Source of the DNA: Fluviicola taffensis DSM 16823
GTDB taxonomy: Bacteria; Bacteroidota; Bacteroidia; Flavobacteriales_D; Crocinitomicaceae
DNA length: 64,000 bases
NCBI RefSeq assembly: GCF_000194605.1
Contig: NC_015321.1
Location: 3,844,001 to 3,908,000, forward strand
Reading direction: 5' to 3'
Shown: positions 8,923 to 17,822 of the stretch, piece by piece
Layout: each line of letters opens with the position of its first letter
How positions within the stretch are numbered: position 1 is the stretch's first letter
Notes under the pieces: generated by a model
The model's input: the letters and a program-made list of their open reading frames with translations, nothing else
Told to the model about the DNA's origin: nothing
Databases searched by the model: none
Program-made: the position numbers and the translations under genes

Positions 8923-11900
8923 ATGAGAAAGAAAATCCTTTTCAATAAAACCAGGCTTTACTCTGCACTGATTGGTGCCGGGTATCTTACTTTTTTTGCG
9001 GCTGACGTCCTGGCACAATCTTCGGGTTGTAATCCGCTTCAGCCTTACGATCAAATCCAATCTGGTTTTCATACCACGATCGCTTCCCGTCCTGATGGGA
9101 CTTTCCTTATTTGGGGTGCGGGTTCAACAGCAAATGGAAACGGAGCTGCCGCAGCAAGGCATTTAACACCTGTGGTCATCGAACCGAATGCGGGAATTCC
9201 GGCACAACATTACAACTATACGGGAGCTCCGCTTTTTGCAACCTTAGCTACTCAGTCCTCAACTACAACACAAGTTTTCGTGATGTCAACAGACGGACTT
9301 TACTCATGGGGAGCTAATAACGTTGCTATAGGAACAGGATTGGATAATGTTGCGGGATTTGCACAAATCTCCATGCCGGTCGGAATTGTTCCGGGTGATA
9401 TTAAAAATATGATTGCTTCTTGGGGAGCATTGGTATTACTTACACATTCTGGAGAAGTATATGTAAGTGGTCGTAATGATGCTATTCATGGAAACGGAGG
9501 AGTATTACCAGGAGCTGCAGAGAATTATTGGGCAAGAGTAACCAGAGATATAACAGGAAACCCTCCGCTTACGGGAGTGGTTGATATCCGGGTTACTCCT
9601 GCGGGGGCTTTTGCTATCACTTCTACTGGACAGTGGTACACTTGGGGACCTAGATGTTATCGAGGAGATGGTTCAGCTGTTACTACTTACAATCGTGCTG
9701 TTGCTATGACGACGCCGTTTTCAAGTCTTCCTGTTATGATTGCAATGACTGCTGATTTTGGCAACAATACTTGGAACGATGCCAGTAATAGAGCTACTTA
9801 TTACGCTATCAACCCTGCAGATAACAAACTATATGCAATGGGAAGTAACGGAAACGGACAGCTCGGACAAGGAAATACAACAAACTCTACAGGATGGGTA
9901 CCTGTAAGGAACTCAACCAATACGGCAGATCTTGTAAACGTTATTTTTGTTTCTGCAAATGACAACGACGGATCACCGGGAACACCCAATGCTTCGGTGT
10001 CGGTGATTCTCTCCAATGGCGAATTGTGGTCTTGGGGTTCAAACAACAACGAAATGATTGGGGTACCTGGAGGAACAGGTAATCATACATTGCCAAAAGT
10101 TCCCAACGGATTTATACAAGGAACAGACCACGCAACTTATGTGGAAATCGGTGGGCATACTACGGCTATTATGAAATTATGTGCCGAAAGATATTGCTAC
10201 ATGGGACATAAAATAGACGGTTCAATGGGAGATGGTGTATCTGCAACGAGCACTGTGGCAACATTTGACTGTGCAAATACACCAGTAGGTTTGATTTGTG
10301 GTTCCAGTACTTACGATGCAGGAGATGTACCTTTTTCTTATGAAAGCGGGAATCCTGCGGCACACTATTACATGTGTGGAGATGATATCTACCTGGGAGC
10401 AACGCAGCCGGATCCGGATAACGGATTAAGTAATAAAGTTGCACCTGGCGCAAATAATACAGGTACAAATGGTGACGGAGCGGATGAAGATGGATTAGTA
10501 ACGCCTTTGTCACATGCAACTGTGAATCCGAACTTCTCAACGACACTCACATTTACAAATAATTCGGGAACCAGCGCCAATATTTATGCCTGGGTTGACT
10601 GGAATAACGATGGTGTATTCTCTGCCAATGAGGTTTTTACTACCTCAGCTCCTTCAGCTGCTAGTTCTCAGACAACCAATATTTTGTGGAACAGTATTTC
10701 AACTTCTTGTGGAAATAAATATGCACGTGTCAGAATAACAACTGAAACACTAACCGACAATCCTGCAACTGCAGCAATCGATGAAAGAAGTTTTGGACCG
10801 GTTATTCACGGTGAAGTAGAAGATTTCTTAGTGGATGTAGATATTCTGACAGACCTTGCAGGCGACTGTGACGGAGATGGAGTAACAAATGGCCAGGAGA
10901 TCACAGACGGAACCGATCCGGGAAATGCGTGTAATTTTACCTTGGCAAGCCAGGGTACACCGAGCGCGGCATGGAACACTGCAGATTGCGATGGTGATGG
11001 TGTAACGAATGAACAGGAAGTTACAGACGGAACGGATCCATTGGACCCATGTGAATTGCAAGTTGCAAGCATTACACTTTCTCAAAGCGGATCGTGGTTG
11101 AGCGGAGATTGTGATGGCGACGGAGTAACAAACGGAGAGGAGGTTTCAGACGGAACTGATCCGAATAACCCGTGTGATTTTGTTTTGGCAAGCCAAAGCG
11201 TAATGCCTGACATTTCCTGGAATAACGGTGATTGTGATGGTGACGGAGTAGCAAACAGTACGGAAGTTACGGACGGCACGAACCCTTTAAATGCATGTGA
11301 ATACAATACAACGCATATTACATTGCCAGTAACAGGAACCAATTGTCCTCCGGTAGCAAACGGGAATGCAGGAACTACCAATGAAGATACGCCAATTACA
11401 ATAAATGTACCTTCAAACGATACGGACGATAACGGCAATTTGGATAACACCAGTGTAACAGTTGTTAATCAGCCATCAAACGGTACGGTTACAGTGAATC
11501 CGGTTACAGGTGAGATCACTTATACGCCGAATCCGAACTTTAACGGGATCGATACCCTAATCTACTCGATTTGTGATACTGGAATGCCGGTTTTATGCGA
11601 CACAGCATTGGTGATTATTACGGTAACTCCGGTGAATGATGCTCCTGTAGCAAATGGAGATACAGCAACGACTAGTGAGGACACTCCGGTTGTGATCAAT
11701 GTTCCTTCCAATGATACAGATGTTGACGGGAATTTGAATAACACCAGTGTAACAGTTGTAACTCCTCCTTCAAACGGTACGGTAACAATTGATCCAGTAA
11801 CAGGCGAAGTGACTTACACTCCGGATTCTGGCTTCAGCGGAACAGATACGTTGATTTACTCGATTTGTGATACGGGAATGCCAGTATTGTGTGATACAGC

Positions 11901-14304
11901 GATTGTTGTTATTACCGTAAATGCGGTGAATCATCCTCCGGTAGCTAATGAAGATACAGCGACAACCAATGAGGATACTCCGGTTGTGATTGATGTTCCT
12001 TCAAACGATACAGATGTTGACGGGAATTTGGATAACACCAGCGTAACAGTTGTAAATCCTCCGTCAAACGGTACGGTGACGATTGACCCTGTAACAGGTG
12101 AGATTACTTATACTCCGGATGCGAACTTTAACGGGAACGATACCTTGATCTATTCAATCTGTGATACCGGAATGCCGGTGGTATGTGATACAGCATTGGT
12201 GATTATCACCGTAACTCCGGTGAATGATGGTCCTGTGGCAAATGAAGATGCAGCAACGACTAATGAGGACACCCCGGTGGTAATCGATGTTCCTTCAAAT
12301 GATACGGATGTTGACGGAAACCTGGATAATACCAGTGTAACGGTAGTAACTCCTCCGTCAAACGGTACGGTAACAATTGATCCGGTAACGGGTGAAGTGA
12401 CTTACACTCCGGATTCCGGGTTCAGCGGGAATGATACCTTGATTTATTCTATATGTGATACGGGAATGCCGGTAATCTGTGATACGACATTCGTTATTAT
12501 TACGGTAACTCCGGTCAATGACGCTCCGGTAGCGAACGAAGATACAGCAACGACTGATGAGAATACTCCGGTGGTAATCGATGTTCCTTCAAACGATACA
12601 GATTCGGATGGAAACCTGGATAATACCAGTGTAACGGTTGTAACTCCGCCGTCAAACGGTACGGTAACAATTGACCCTGTAACAGGCGAAGTGACTTACA
12701 CTCCAAATCCCGGGTTCAACGGAAACGATACCTTGATCTACTCGATTTGTGATACAGGAATGCCGGTATTATGCGATACTGCAATGATTATTATTACAGT
12801 GACACCATGTTTATCTGATCCTTCAAAAGATTGTGACGGCGATGGAGTTACGAACGGAAATGAATTAACAGACGGTACTGACCCGAGCGATCCATGTGAT
12901 TTCACATTGGCGAGCCAAACCCTAACACCAGCTACTGCTTGGAATAATGCAGATTGTGATGGAGACGGCGTAACAAATGGTACGGAAGTAACAGATGGTA
13001 CAGATCCGAACAATCCGTGTGACCTGACATTAGCAAATCAGACTGTAACGCCAAATACTGCGTGGAATAATGCAGATTGTGACGGAGACGGTGTAACAAA
13101 TGGCACGGAAGTAACAGATGGTACAGATCCGAACAATCCATGTGACTTAACAGTAGCAAATCAGACCGTAACACCAACTACTGCCTGGAATAACGGCGAT
13201 TGTGACGGTGACGGAGTAACCAATGGTACGGAAGTAACAGACGGTACTGATCCGAATAACCCTTGTGACTTGACAGTAGCCAATCAGACAGTAACACCAG
13301 GAACAATTTGGAACAACGCAGATTGTGACGGTGACGGAGTAACCAATGGTACAGAAGTAACAGACGGCACTGATCCTAATAATCCTTGTGATTTCACATT
13401 GGCAAGTCAGACTGTAACACCAAATATTGCTTGGAATAGCGCAGATTGTGACGGTGACGGAGTAACCAATGGTACGGAAGTAACAGATGGCACTGATCCG
13501 AACAATCCATGTGACTTAACAGTAGCAAGTCAAACGGTAACACCAGGTACGGCTTGGAATAACGGAGATTGTGACGGAGATGGAGTAATCAATGGTACGG
13601 AAGTAACAGATGGTACTGATCCGAACAATCCATGTGACTTTACATCAGCAAGTCAAACAGTGACACCAGGAACAATTTGGAGTAATGCAGATTGTGACGG
13701 AGACGGAGTTACAAACGGACAAGAAGTAACGGATGGAACGAATCCTGATAATCCTTGTGATTACACAGGAACAAACGTTACGCTCACACAAGGAGGAGAT
13801 TGGAATACAGTTGACTGTGACGGCGATGGTGTCATTAACGGCACTGAAGTAACAAACGGTACGAATCCAAACAATCCGTGTGATTTTATCCTGGCAAATC
13901 AAACGGTAACGCCTGGAACAGCATGGAACAATGCAGACTGTGATGGTGACGGAATTACGAACGGGGAAGAAGTATCCGCAGGTTCCAATCCGCTTGATTC
14001 ATGTGATCCGAAAAGCTGTGGTATTACCGTACCGAATGCGTTTACTCCGGATGGAGACGGGATCAATGAAGTATGGGTAATTGAAGGAATTGAAAAATAC
14101 CCGGAAAACCAATTGATGATTTATAACCGCTGGGGGAACCTGGTATACTCAGCAGACAAGTATTTGAATACTTGGGGCGGTACATCTGACAGTAAGCTGA
14201 ATGTAGGCGGAGAAGAACTGCCAACAGGAACCTACTTCTATGTATTGGATACAAAAGATGCAGCTGCAGGAGTATTAAAAGGGTATGTATATATCCAGCG
14301 TTAA
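8923..14304 (+). CDS. Giant surface adhesin: RCC1-like propeller, Ca-binding TSP3-like arrays, Ig-like repeats, T9SS type B sorting domain
   Basis: A 1793-residue protein. A long signal peptide ends in DVLAQ near residue 32. Residues about 45-440 hold RCC1-like propeller blades (LYSWGANN, LYAMGSNGNGQLGQG, LWSWGSNNNEMIG). Residues about 470-640 look like a GEVED-type beta domain (WVDWNNDGVFSANEVF, GEVEDFLVDVD). Four Asp-rich Ca loops (DCDGDGVTNG) follow at 647-800, five 98-residue Ig/cadherin-like units (NEDTPVVIDVPSNDTD ... DTLIYSICDTGMP) at 811-1300, and ten more Ca-loop units at 1303-1700. The last 90 residues (VPNAFTPDGDGINEVW ... IYNRWGNLVY ... GTYFYVL) are a CHU_C/gliding-type T9SS type B sorting domain. 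The downstream PorP and PorE-like genes suggest a dedicated secretion or anchoring pair. Adhesion or gliding is the likely role; no enzyme motif is visible. Confidence 0.9.
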   Translation: MRKKILFNKTRLYSALIGAGYLTFFAADVLAQSSGCNPLQPYDQIQSGFHTTIASRPDGTFLIWGAGSTANGNGAAAARHLTPVVIEPNAGIPAQHYNYTGAPLFATLATQSSTTTQVFVMSTDGLYSWGANNVAIGTGLDNVAGFAQISMPVGIVPGDIKNMIASWGALVLLTHSGEVYVSGRNDAIHGNGGVLPGAAENYWARVTRDITGNPPLTGVVDIRVTPAGAFAITSTGQWYTWGPRCYRGDGSAVTTYNRAVAMTTPFSSLPVMIAMTADFGNNTWNDASNRATYYAINPADNKLYAMGSNGNGQLGQGNTTNSTGWVPVRNSTNTADLVNVIFVSANDNDGSPGTPNASVSVILSNGELWSWGSNNNEMIGVPGGTGNHTLPKVPNGFIQGTDHATYVEIGGHTTAIMKLCAERYCYMGHKIDGSMGDGVSATSTVATFDCANTPVGLICGSSTYDAGDVPFSYESGNPAAHYYMCGDDIYLGATQPDPDNGLSNKVAPGANNTGTNGDGADEDGLVTPLSHATVNPNFSTTLTFTNNSGTSANIYAWVDWNNDGVFSANEVFTTSAPSAASSQTTNILWNSISTSCGNKYARVRITTETLTDNPATAAIDERSFGPVIHGEVEDFLVDVDILTDLAGDCDGDGVTNGQEITDGTDPGNACNFTLASQGTPSAAWNTADCDGDGVTNEQEVTDGTDPLDPCELQVASITLSQSGSWLSGDCDGDGVTNGEEVSDGTDPNNPCDFVLASQSVMPDISWNNGDCDGDGVANSTEVTDGTNPLNACEYNTTHITLPVTGTNCPPVANGNAGTTNEDTPITINVPSNDTDDNGNLDNTSVTVVNQPSNGTVTVNPVTGEITYTPNPNFNGIDTLIYSICDTGMPVLCDTALVIITVTPVNDAPVANGDTATTSEDTPVVINVPSNDTDVDGNLNNTSVTVVTPPSNGTVTIDPVTGEVTYTPDSGFSGTDTLIYSICDTGMPVLCDTAIVVITVNAVNHPPVANEDTATTNEDTPVVIDVPSNDTDVDGNLDNTSVTVVNPPSNGTVTIDPVTGEITYTPDANFNGNDTLIYSICDTGMPVVCDTALVIITVTPVNDGPVANEDAATTNEDTPVVIDVPSNDTDVDGNLDNTSVTVVTPPSNGTVTIDPVTGEVTYTPDSGFSGNDTLIYSICDTGMPVICDTTFVIITVTPVNDAPVANEDTATTDENTPVVIDVPSNDTDSDGNLDNTSVTVVTPPSNGTVTIDPVTGEVTYTPNPGFNGNDTLIYSICDTGMPVLCDTAMIIITVTPCLSDPSKDCDGDGVTNGNELTDGTDPSDPCDFTLASQTLTPATAWNNADCDGDGVTNGTEVTDGTDPNNPCDLTLANQTVTPNTAWNNADCDGDGVTNGTEVTDGTDPNNPCDLTVANQTVTPTTAWNNGDCDGDGVTNGTEVTDGTDPNNPCDLTVANQTVTPGTIWNNADCDGDGVTNGTEVTDGTDPNNPCDFTLASQTVTPNIAWNSADCDGDGVTNGTEVTDGTDPNNPCDLTVASQTVTPGTAWNNGDCDGDGVINGTEVTDGTDPNNPCDFTSASQTVTPGTIWSNADCDGDGVTNGQEVTDGTNPDNPCDYTGTNVTLTQGGDWNTVDCDGDGVINGTEVTNGTNPNNPCDFILANQTVTPGTAWNNADCDGDGITNGEEVSAGSNPLDSCDPKSCGITVPNAFTPDGDGINEVWVIEGIEKYPENQLMIYNRWGNLVYSADKYLNTWGGTSDSKLNVGGEELPTGTYFYVLDTKDAAAGVLKGYVYIQR
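11353..12822 (+). repeat. Five 294-bp in-frame repeats (Ig/cadherin-like)
   Basis: Equivalent VAN codons lie at 11353, 11647, 11941, 12235 and 12529, exactly 294 bp apart (98 codons). Protein identity between units is high, but many third positions differ, so these are older than the 393-bp repeats at 2617-4188. Confidence 0.92.
12829..14015 (+). repeat. Ten 123-bp in-frame repeats encoding Asp-rich Ca-binding loops
   Basis: Each unit starts with DCDGDG and is 41 residues long. Starts checked at 12829, 12952, 13075 and 13936 all fit an exact 123-bp period. A shorter array of four similar units (120-123 bp) lies at 10864-11330, on the other side of the Ig-like repeats. Confidence 0.92.
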
Positions 14305-14331
14305 GAATAGAAATTTTTCAAAATTGAAAAA

Positions 14332-15255
14332 ATGAAAACAATAAAGTTTTTAGTAGCTTGTTTCACACTGGTACTTCTTGGAAGTACCAGTGCAAGTGCA
14401 CAGCAGGATCCTCATTATACACAGTATTTTGACAACATGCTGTTTATTAATCCTGCCTATGCAGGTAGCCGCGGAATGTTAAACCTTACCGGGATTCACA
14501 GGGAGCAATGGGTCGGATTTGACGGAAGACCACGCTCTTCTACATTCAGTATGCATTCGCCTTTGTCCTATGAATCGGTAGGATTGGGTTTGACAGCCGT
14601 AAACGACAACGTTGGGCCGATGAACCAAACCATGATTTATGCGGATGCTTCTTACACGATTAAATTCAAAAAACACAAGGGAAAACTTGCATTTGGAGTC
14701 AAAGGAGGAATTAACCTGATCAATATCGGAAGAGACGGATTAAATTCGGGTAACCCGGATGATCCCAAATTACTGCAAAACATCCGGAACAACGTGAATC
14801 CGAACTTTGGAGTGGGGATTTACTACCATACTCCCAAATTTTTCATTGGAATAAGTACGCCGAAAATCCTGGAGAAGAGTTACGATGAGGTCAGTAAGAC
14901 CAACTTAGAGCGTCGTCACTATTTCGGAACGATAGGAGGAGTTATCGGCCTGGCAAACAAATGGAAACTGAGACCATCCTCATTGGTGAAGATCACGGAG
15001 GGTTCTCCTTTGAGTCTCGATTTGACTTTGGCTGCAATCTACAATGAAAAAGTGTGGTTTGGAGCAAATTACCGCTTAATGGCTGCTTTCGGAGCTTTTG
15101 TTCAAGTACAGCTTTCTCCCCAGTTTAAAGTTGGAATAGCCAGCGATTTCGGAACTCAGAAATTGAGAAACTACAATGACGGATCATTTGAACTCATGGT
15201 ATCTTACGATTTCGTCTTCAAAAAAGAAGGTATTCGTTCACCTCGTTATTTCTAA
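14332..15255 (+). CDS. PorP/SprF-family type IX secretion membrane protein
   Basis: A 307-residue outer-membrane barrel protein with a signal peptide ending in SASAQ. Family hallmarks are the N-terminal DPHYTQYFDNMLFINPAYAGSRG, then HREQWVGFDGRP and a barrel-like alternation to the end. Members of the PorP/SprF family work with the T9SS, and many are paired with one particular large cargo protein, as SprF is with SprB in gliding Flavobacteria. Here the gene begins 27 bp after a type B cargo gene and 17 bp before a PorE-like gene, which supports a cargo-specific role. This is probably a paralogue rather than the core PorP, so no symbol is given. Confidence 0.9.
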   Translation: MKTIKFLVACFTLVLLGSTSASAQQDPHYTQYFDNMLFINPAYAGSRGMLNLTGIHREQWVGFDGRPRSSTFSMHSPLSYESVGLGLTAVNDNVGPMNQTMIYADASYTIKFKKHKGKLAFGVKGGINLINIGRDGLNSGNPDDPKLLQNIRNNVNPNFGVGIYYHTPKFFIGISTPKILEKSYDEVSKTNLERRHYFGTIGGVIGLANKWKLRPSSLVKITEGSPLSLDLTLAAIYNEKVWFGANYRLMAAFGAFVQVQLSPQFKVGIASDFGTQKLRNYNDGSFELMVSYDFVFKKEGIRSPRYF

Positions 15256-15272
15256 TCAACTAAAACACAAAC

Positions 15273-17531
15273 ATGAAAACAATCATATTAGCAATTATTT
15301 GCAGTGTTTCATTGTCAGTATTTGGGCAATCAGGGAAACTGAAAAAGGCGGACAATTATTTCAACAGGTTATCTTATGCTTATGCTGCCGAATTATACGA
15401 AGAATTAATCGGTTCCGAGGTTGACAGCCCCAAACTGAAAAGTAAATTGGCTTACAGTTACCTGAAAATGGATAATTATACCAAATCGGTTGATTATTAC
15501 AGTAAGATGATCGAATCTTCCGAAGCGAAGCAGGACGATTATTACAATTATGCCTACGTTTTAAAGCAGACAGGAAATTATCCGGAAAGTGATAAGTGGA
15601 TGAATAAATACAGCCAGTCTGTCACTGCCGACGTAAGAAGCCAATTGTTCCTGTCGAATACAAGCTACAAATCAAAAATCGAGAAAAATCAAGCCTTCTT
15701 TTCATTGGAGAACCTGGCTTTGAATACTGCATCAGCTGATTTCGGAGGATATTACAATCCGGCGCAAAACCAGGTGTATTTTATTACAGCAAGAAAGAAA
15801 AGAGCATTTGTCAAAAATGAGTGGTCATGGGATTCAAGAAGATTCCTGGATTTATACCACGTTTCCGTTAGTCCTGAAAATAAATTGGGAGATCCGAAAC
15901 GTGTTTCCAAAGTAAATACCAAATTCCACGAAGGTCCGCTTGCGTTTGCACCCGACGGGAAAACCGTTTATTTCACACGAAATAACATTTCTTCAGGAAG
16001 TAAGCGTCGTGACGGACAAAAGATCCAAAACCTGAAGTTATATATTGCAGACCTTGACAGTGAGGGAAAACTGGTAAACGAACAAGAATTTCCTTACAAC
16101 TCGAAGGATTATTCCGTGGGACATCCCACCATTACTGCTGACGGAAAAACGATGTATCTGGTATCTGATAAACCCGGCGGAATTGGCGGCGCTGATATTT
16201 ACAAAGTAGCCATTTTAGACAACGGAACATTCGGGGAAATGATCAATTTGGGGAATAAAATCAATACGGAAGGACAGGAAATGTTCCCTTTCATTGATTC
16301 CGAAGGACGCTTGTTTTTTTCAACCAATGGTCATCCCGGATTGGGAGGATTAGACGTATTCGCTGCTTTCTTTGATGGAGAAACTATTGGGAAAATCCAT
16401 AACCTTGGATTACCCATTAACAGCCAGTACGATGATTTTGCATTCAACATGTCAAAGGATTTCAAAACAGGATTTCTTTCTTCCAACCGGGAAGGCGGGA
16501 AAGGAGGTGATGATATTTATGCCGTGCAGTTGATTCGCCCGTTCGTGTTTGGAGTAACCATCAAAGGAACTGCGAAAGATAAGAAAGAGGGAATTGTACC
16601 TTTTGCAAAAGTGGATCTGAAAGACGATAAAGGAAACGTCCTTGAAACAATCACGGCTGATGAGAACGGAGCTTATGCTTTTGAAGCGGAATATGAGAAA
16701 AAGTACGCGTTAGGCGGATCAAAAGCAGATTATTTTGACGGGAAGAATACCGCAAGTACATTTACAGATGAACAAGTAGTCATCGCAGATGTGGTTTTGG
16801 AAAAAGATCCCGGACTATCACTTTATGCTTTGATCACAGACAAGAAAACAGGAACGCCTTTGGATAAAGTTCAGGTTTACCTGGTTGACAACATGACGGG
16901 ACAATCGAAACAAATTGAAACACCTGCGACAGGAGATTTCAGAGAAGCTTTATTTGGTAAGAAATTGAATGACCGCGGAAGTTATAACCTGGTTCTTAAA
17001 AAAGAAGGGTATTTCTCCAAAACGGTTACCTATAATACGGTTTTTGACAGACCCGGACAATACGATGTTCAAGGCGTTCTTGACCTGGGAATGGACCCGG
17101 AAGTGAAAGACCTTTCTGAAATGATCCAGATTAACCCGATCAATTTCGATTTGAACAAGTTCACAATCCGCCCCGATGCAGCCAAAGAATTGGATAAGAT
17201 CGTTGAAGTCATGAACAAATATCCTTATTTGGTAGTAGAATTGGGAGCACATACCGATTGTCGTGCTTCAAAAGCTTACAACATGAAGTTATCCGATAAC
17301 CGTGCAAAAGCGTCCGCTGAGTACATCAAAAAACGAATTACCAATCCTGCGCGCATCTACGGTAAAGGATACGGAGAATCCCGTTTATTGAACGGCTGCG
17401 AATGCGAAGGAACAGTCAAATCCGATTGTTCGGAAGAAGAACATCAGAAAAACCGCAGAACAGAATTCAAAGTAATCTCTACTGGAGATGACAAATTAAA
17501 AGTAACCAACACCAGTACCGATAGTTTCTGA
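15273..17531 (+). CDS. PorE-like protein: TPR, PD40 propeller, carboxypeptidase-regulatory-like and OmpA domains
   Basis: A 752-residue envelope protein. A signal peptide (to about residue 18) precedes TPR-like helices (20-130) and a PD40/WD40-like propeller (about 140-420; GPLAFAPDGKTVYFTRN, GHPTITADGKTMYLVSD, GGADIY, GGDDIYAV). One or two carboxypeptidase-regulatory-like beta domains (430-600) come next, then a C-terminal OmpA-like peptidoglycan-binding domain (about 620-740; INFDLNKFTIRPDA, LGAHTDCRAS, NRRTEFKV). This is the layout of T9SS PorE, which links the PorP-containing complex to peptidoglycan. It follows the PorP/SprF-family gene by 17 bp and ends the operon before a strong terminator. 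It could be an operon-specific paralogue rather than the core PorE. No lipobox is obvious. Confidence 0.85.
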   Translation: MKTIILAIICSVSLSVFGQSGKLKKADNYFNRLSYAYAAELYEELIGSEVDSPKLKSKLAYSYLKMDNYTKSVDYYSKMIESSEAKQDDYYNYAYVLKQTGNYPESDKWMNKYSQSVTADVRSQLFLSNTSYKSKIEKNQAFFSLENLALNTASADFGGYYNPAQNQVYFITARKKRAFVKNEWSWDSRRFLDLYHVSVSPENKLGDPKRVSKVNTKFHEGPLAFAPDGKTVYFTRNNISSGSKRRDGQKIQNLKLYIADLDSEGKLVNEQEFPYNSKDYSVGHPTITADGKTMYLVSDKPGGIGGADIYKVAILDNGTFGEMINLGNKINTEGQEMFPFIDSEGRLFFSTNGHPGLGGLDVFAAFFDGETIGKIHNLGLPINSQYDDFAFNMSKDFKTGFLSSNREGGKGGDDIYAVQLIRPFVFGVTIKGTAKDKKEGIVPFAKVDLKDDKGNVLETITADENGAYAFEAEYEKKYALGGSKADYFDGKNTASTFTDEQVVIADVVLEKDPGLSLYALITDKKTGTPLDKVQVYLVDNMTGQSKQIETPATGDFREALFGKKLNDRGSYNLVLKKEGYFSKTVTYNTVFDRPGQYDVQGVLDLGMDPEVKDLSEMIQINPINFDLNKFTIRPDAAKELDKIVEVMNKYPYLVVELGAHTDCRASKAYNMKLSDNRAKASAEYIKKRITNPARIYGKGYGESRLLNGCECEGTVKSDCSEEEHQKNRRTEFKVISTGDDKLKVTNTSTDSF

Positions 17532-17573
17532 TAATTGACCAACTTTTTTCATAACCAGTGAAAGGGTTAAAAG

Positions 17574-17609
17574 GAGTGTAACTGTGTAGTACAGTTGCGC
17601 TCTTTTTTT
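17574..17609 (+). terminator. Rho-independent terminator of the adhesin/PorP/PorE-like operon
   Basis: A 12-bp stem (GAGTGTAACTGT with ACAGTTGCGCTC, two G-U pairs) with a 5-nt loop is followed by seven T, 42 bp after the stop codon. Confidence 0.88.
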
Positions 17610-17822
17610 GTTGGTAAATTCTAGTTATAACTTTCTCTGTTTACTGATTGATACTGATTTTTTGTGTTGCCGACTAGTGGGATGTTTAAAATGTTAAAAC
17701 ATAGACGCCTTCTGAATCAAGGTTCTCTACTTTAAGTTGATACGTGATTTCTCCAACAAATCACCTTGTTGTAATTTTAAGACATATTATCGTATATTGG
17801 CACTGAAAAAGAAAGCATCTAA

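Noticed and set aside
12738-13177. Open frames on the - strand within the adhesin repeats
   Set aside because: They are a mirror of the 123-bp repeats, with repetitive composition and no start or domain features.
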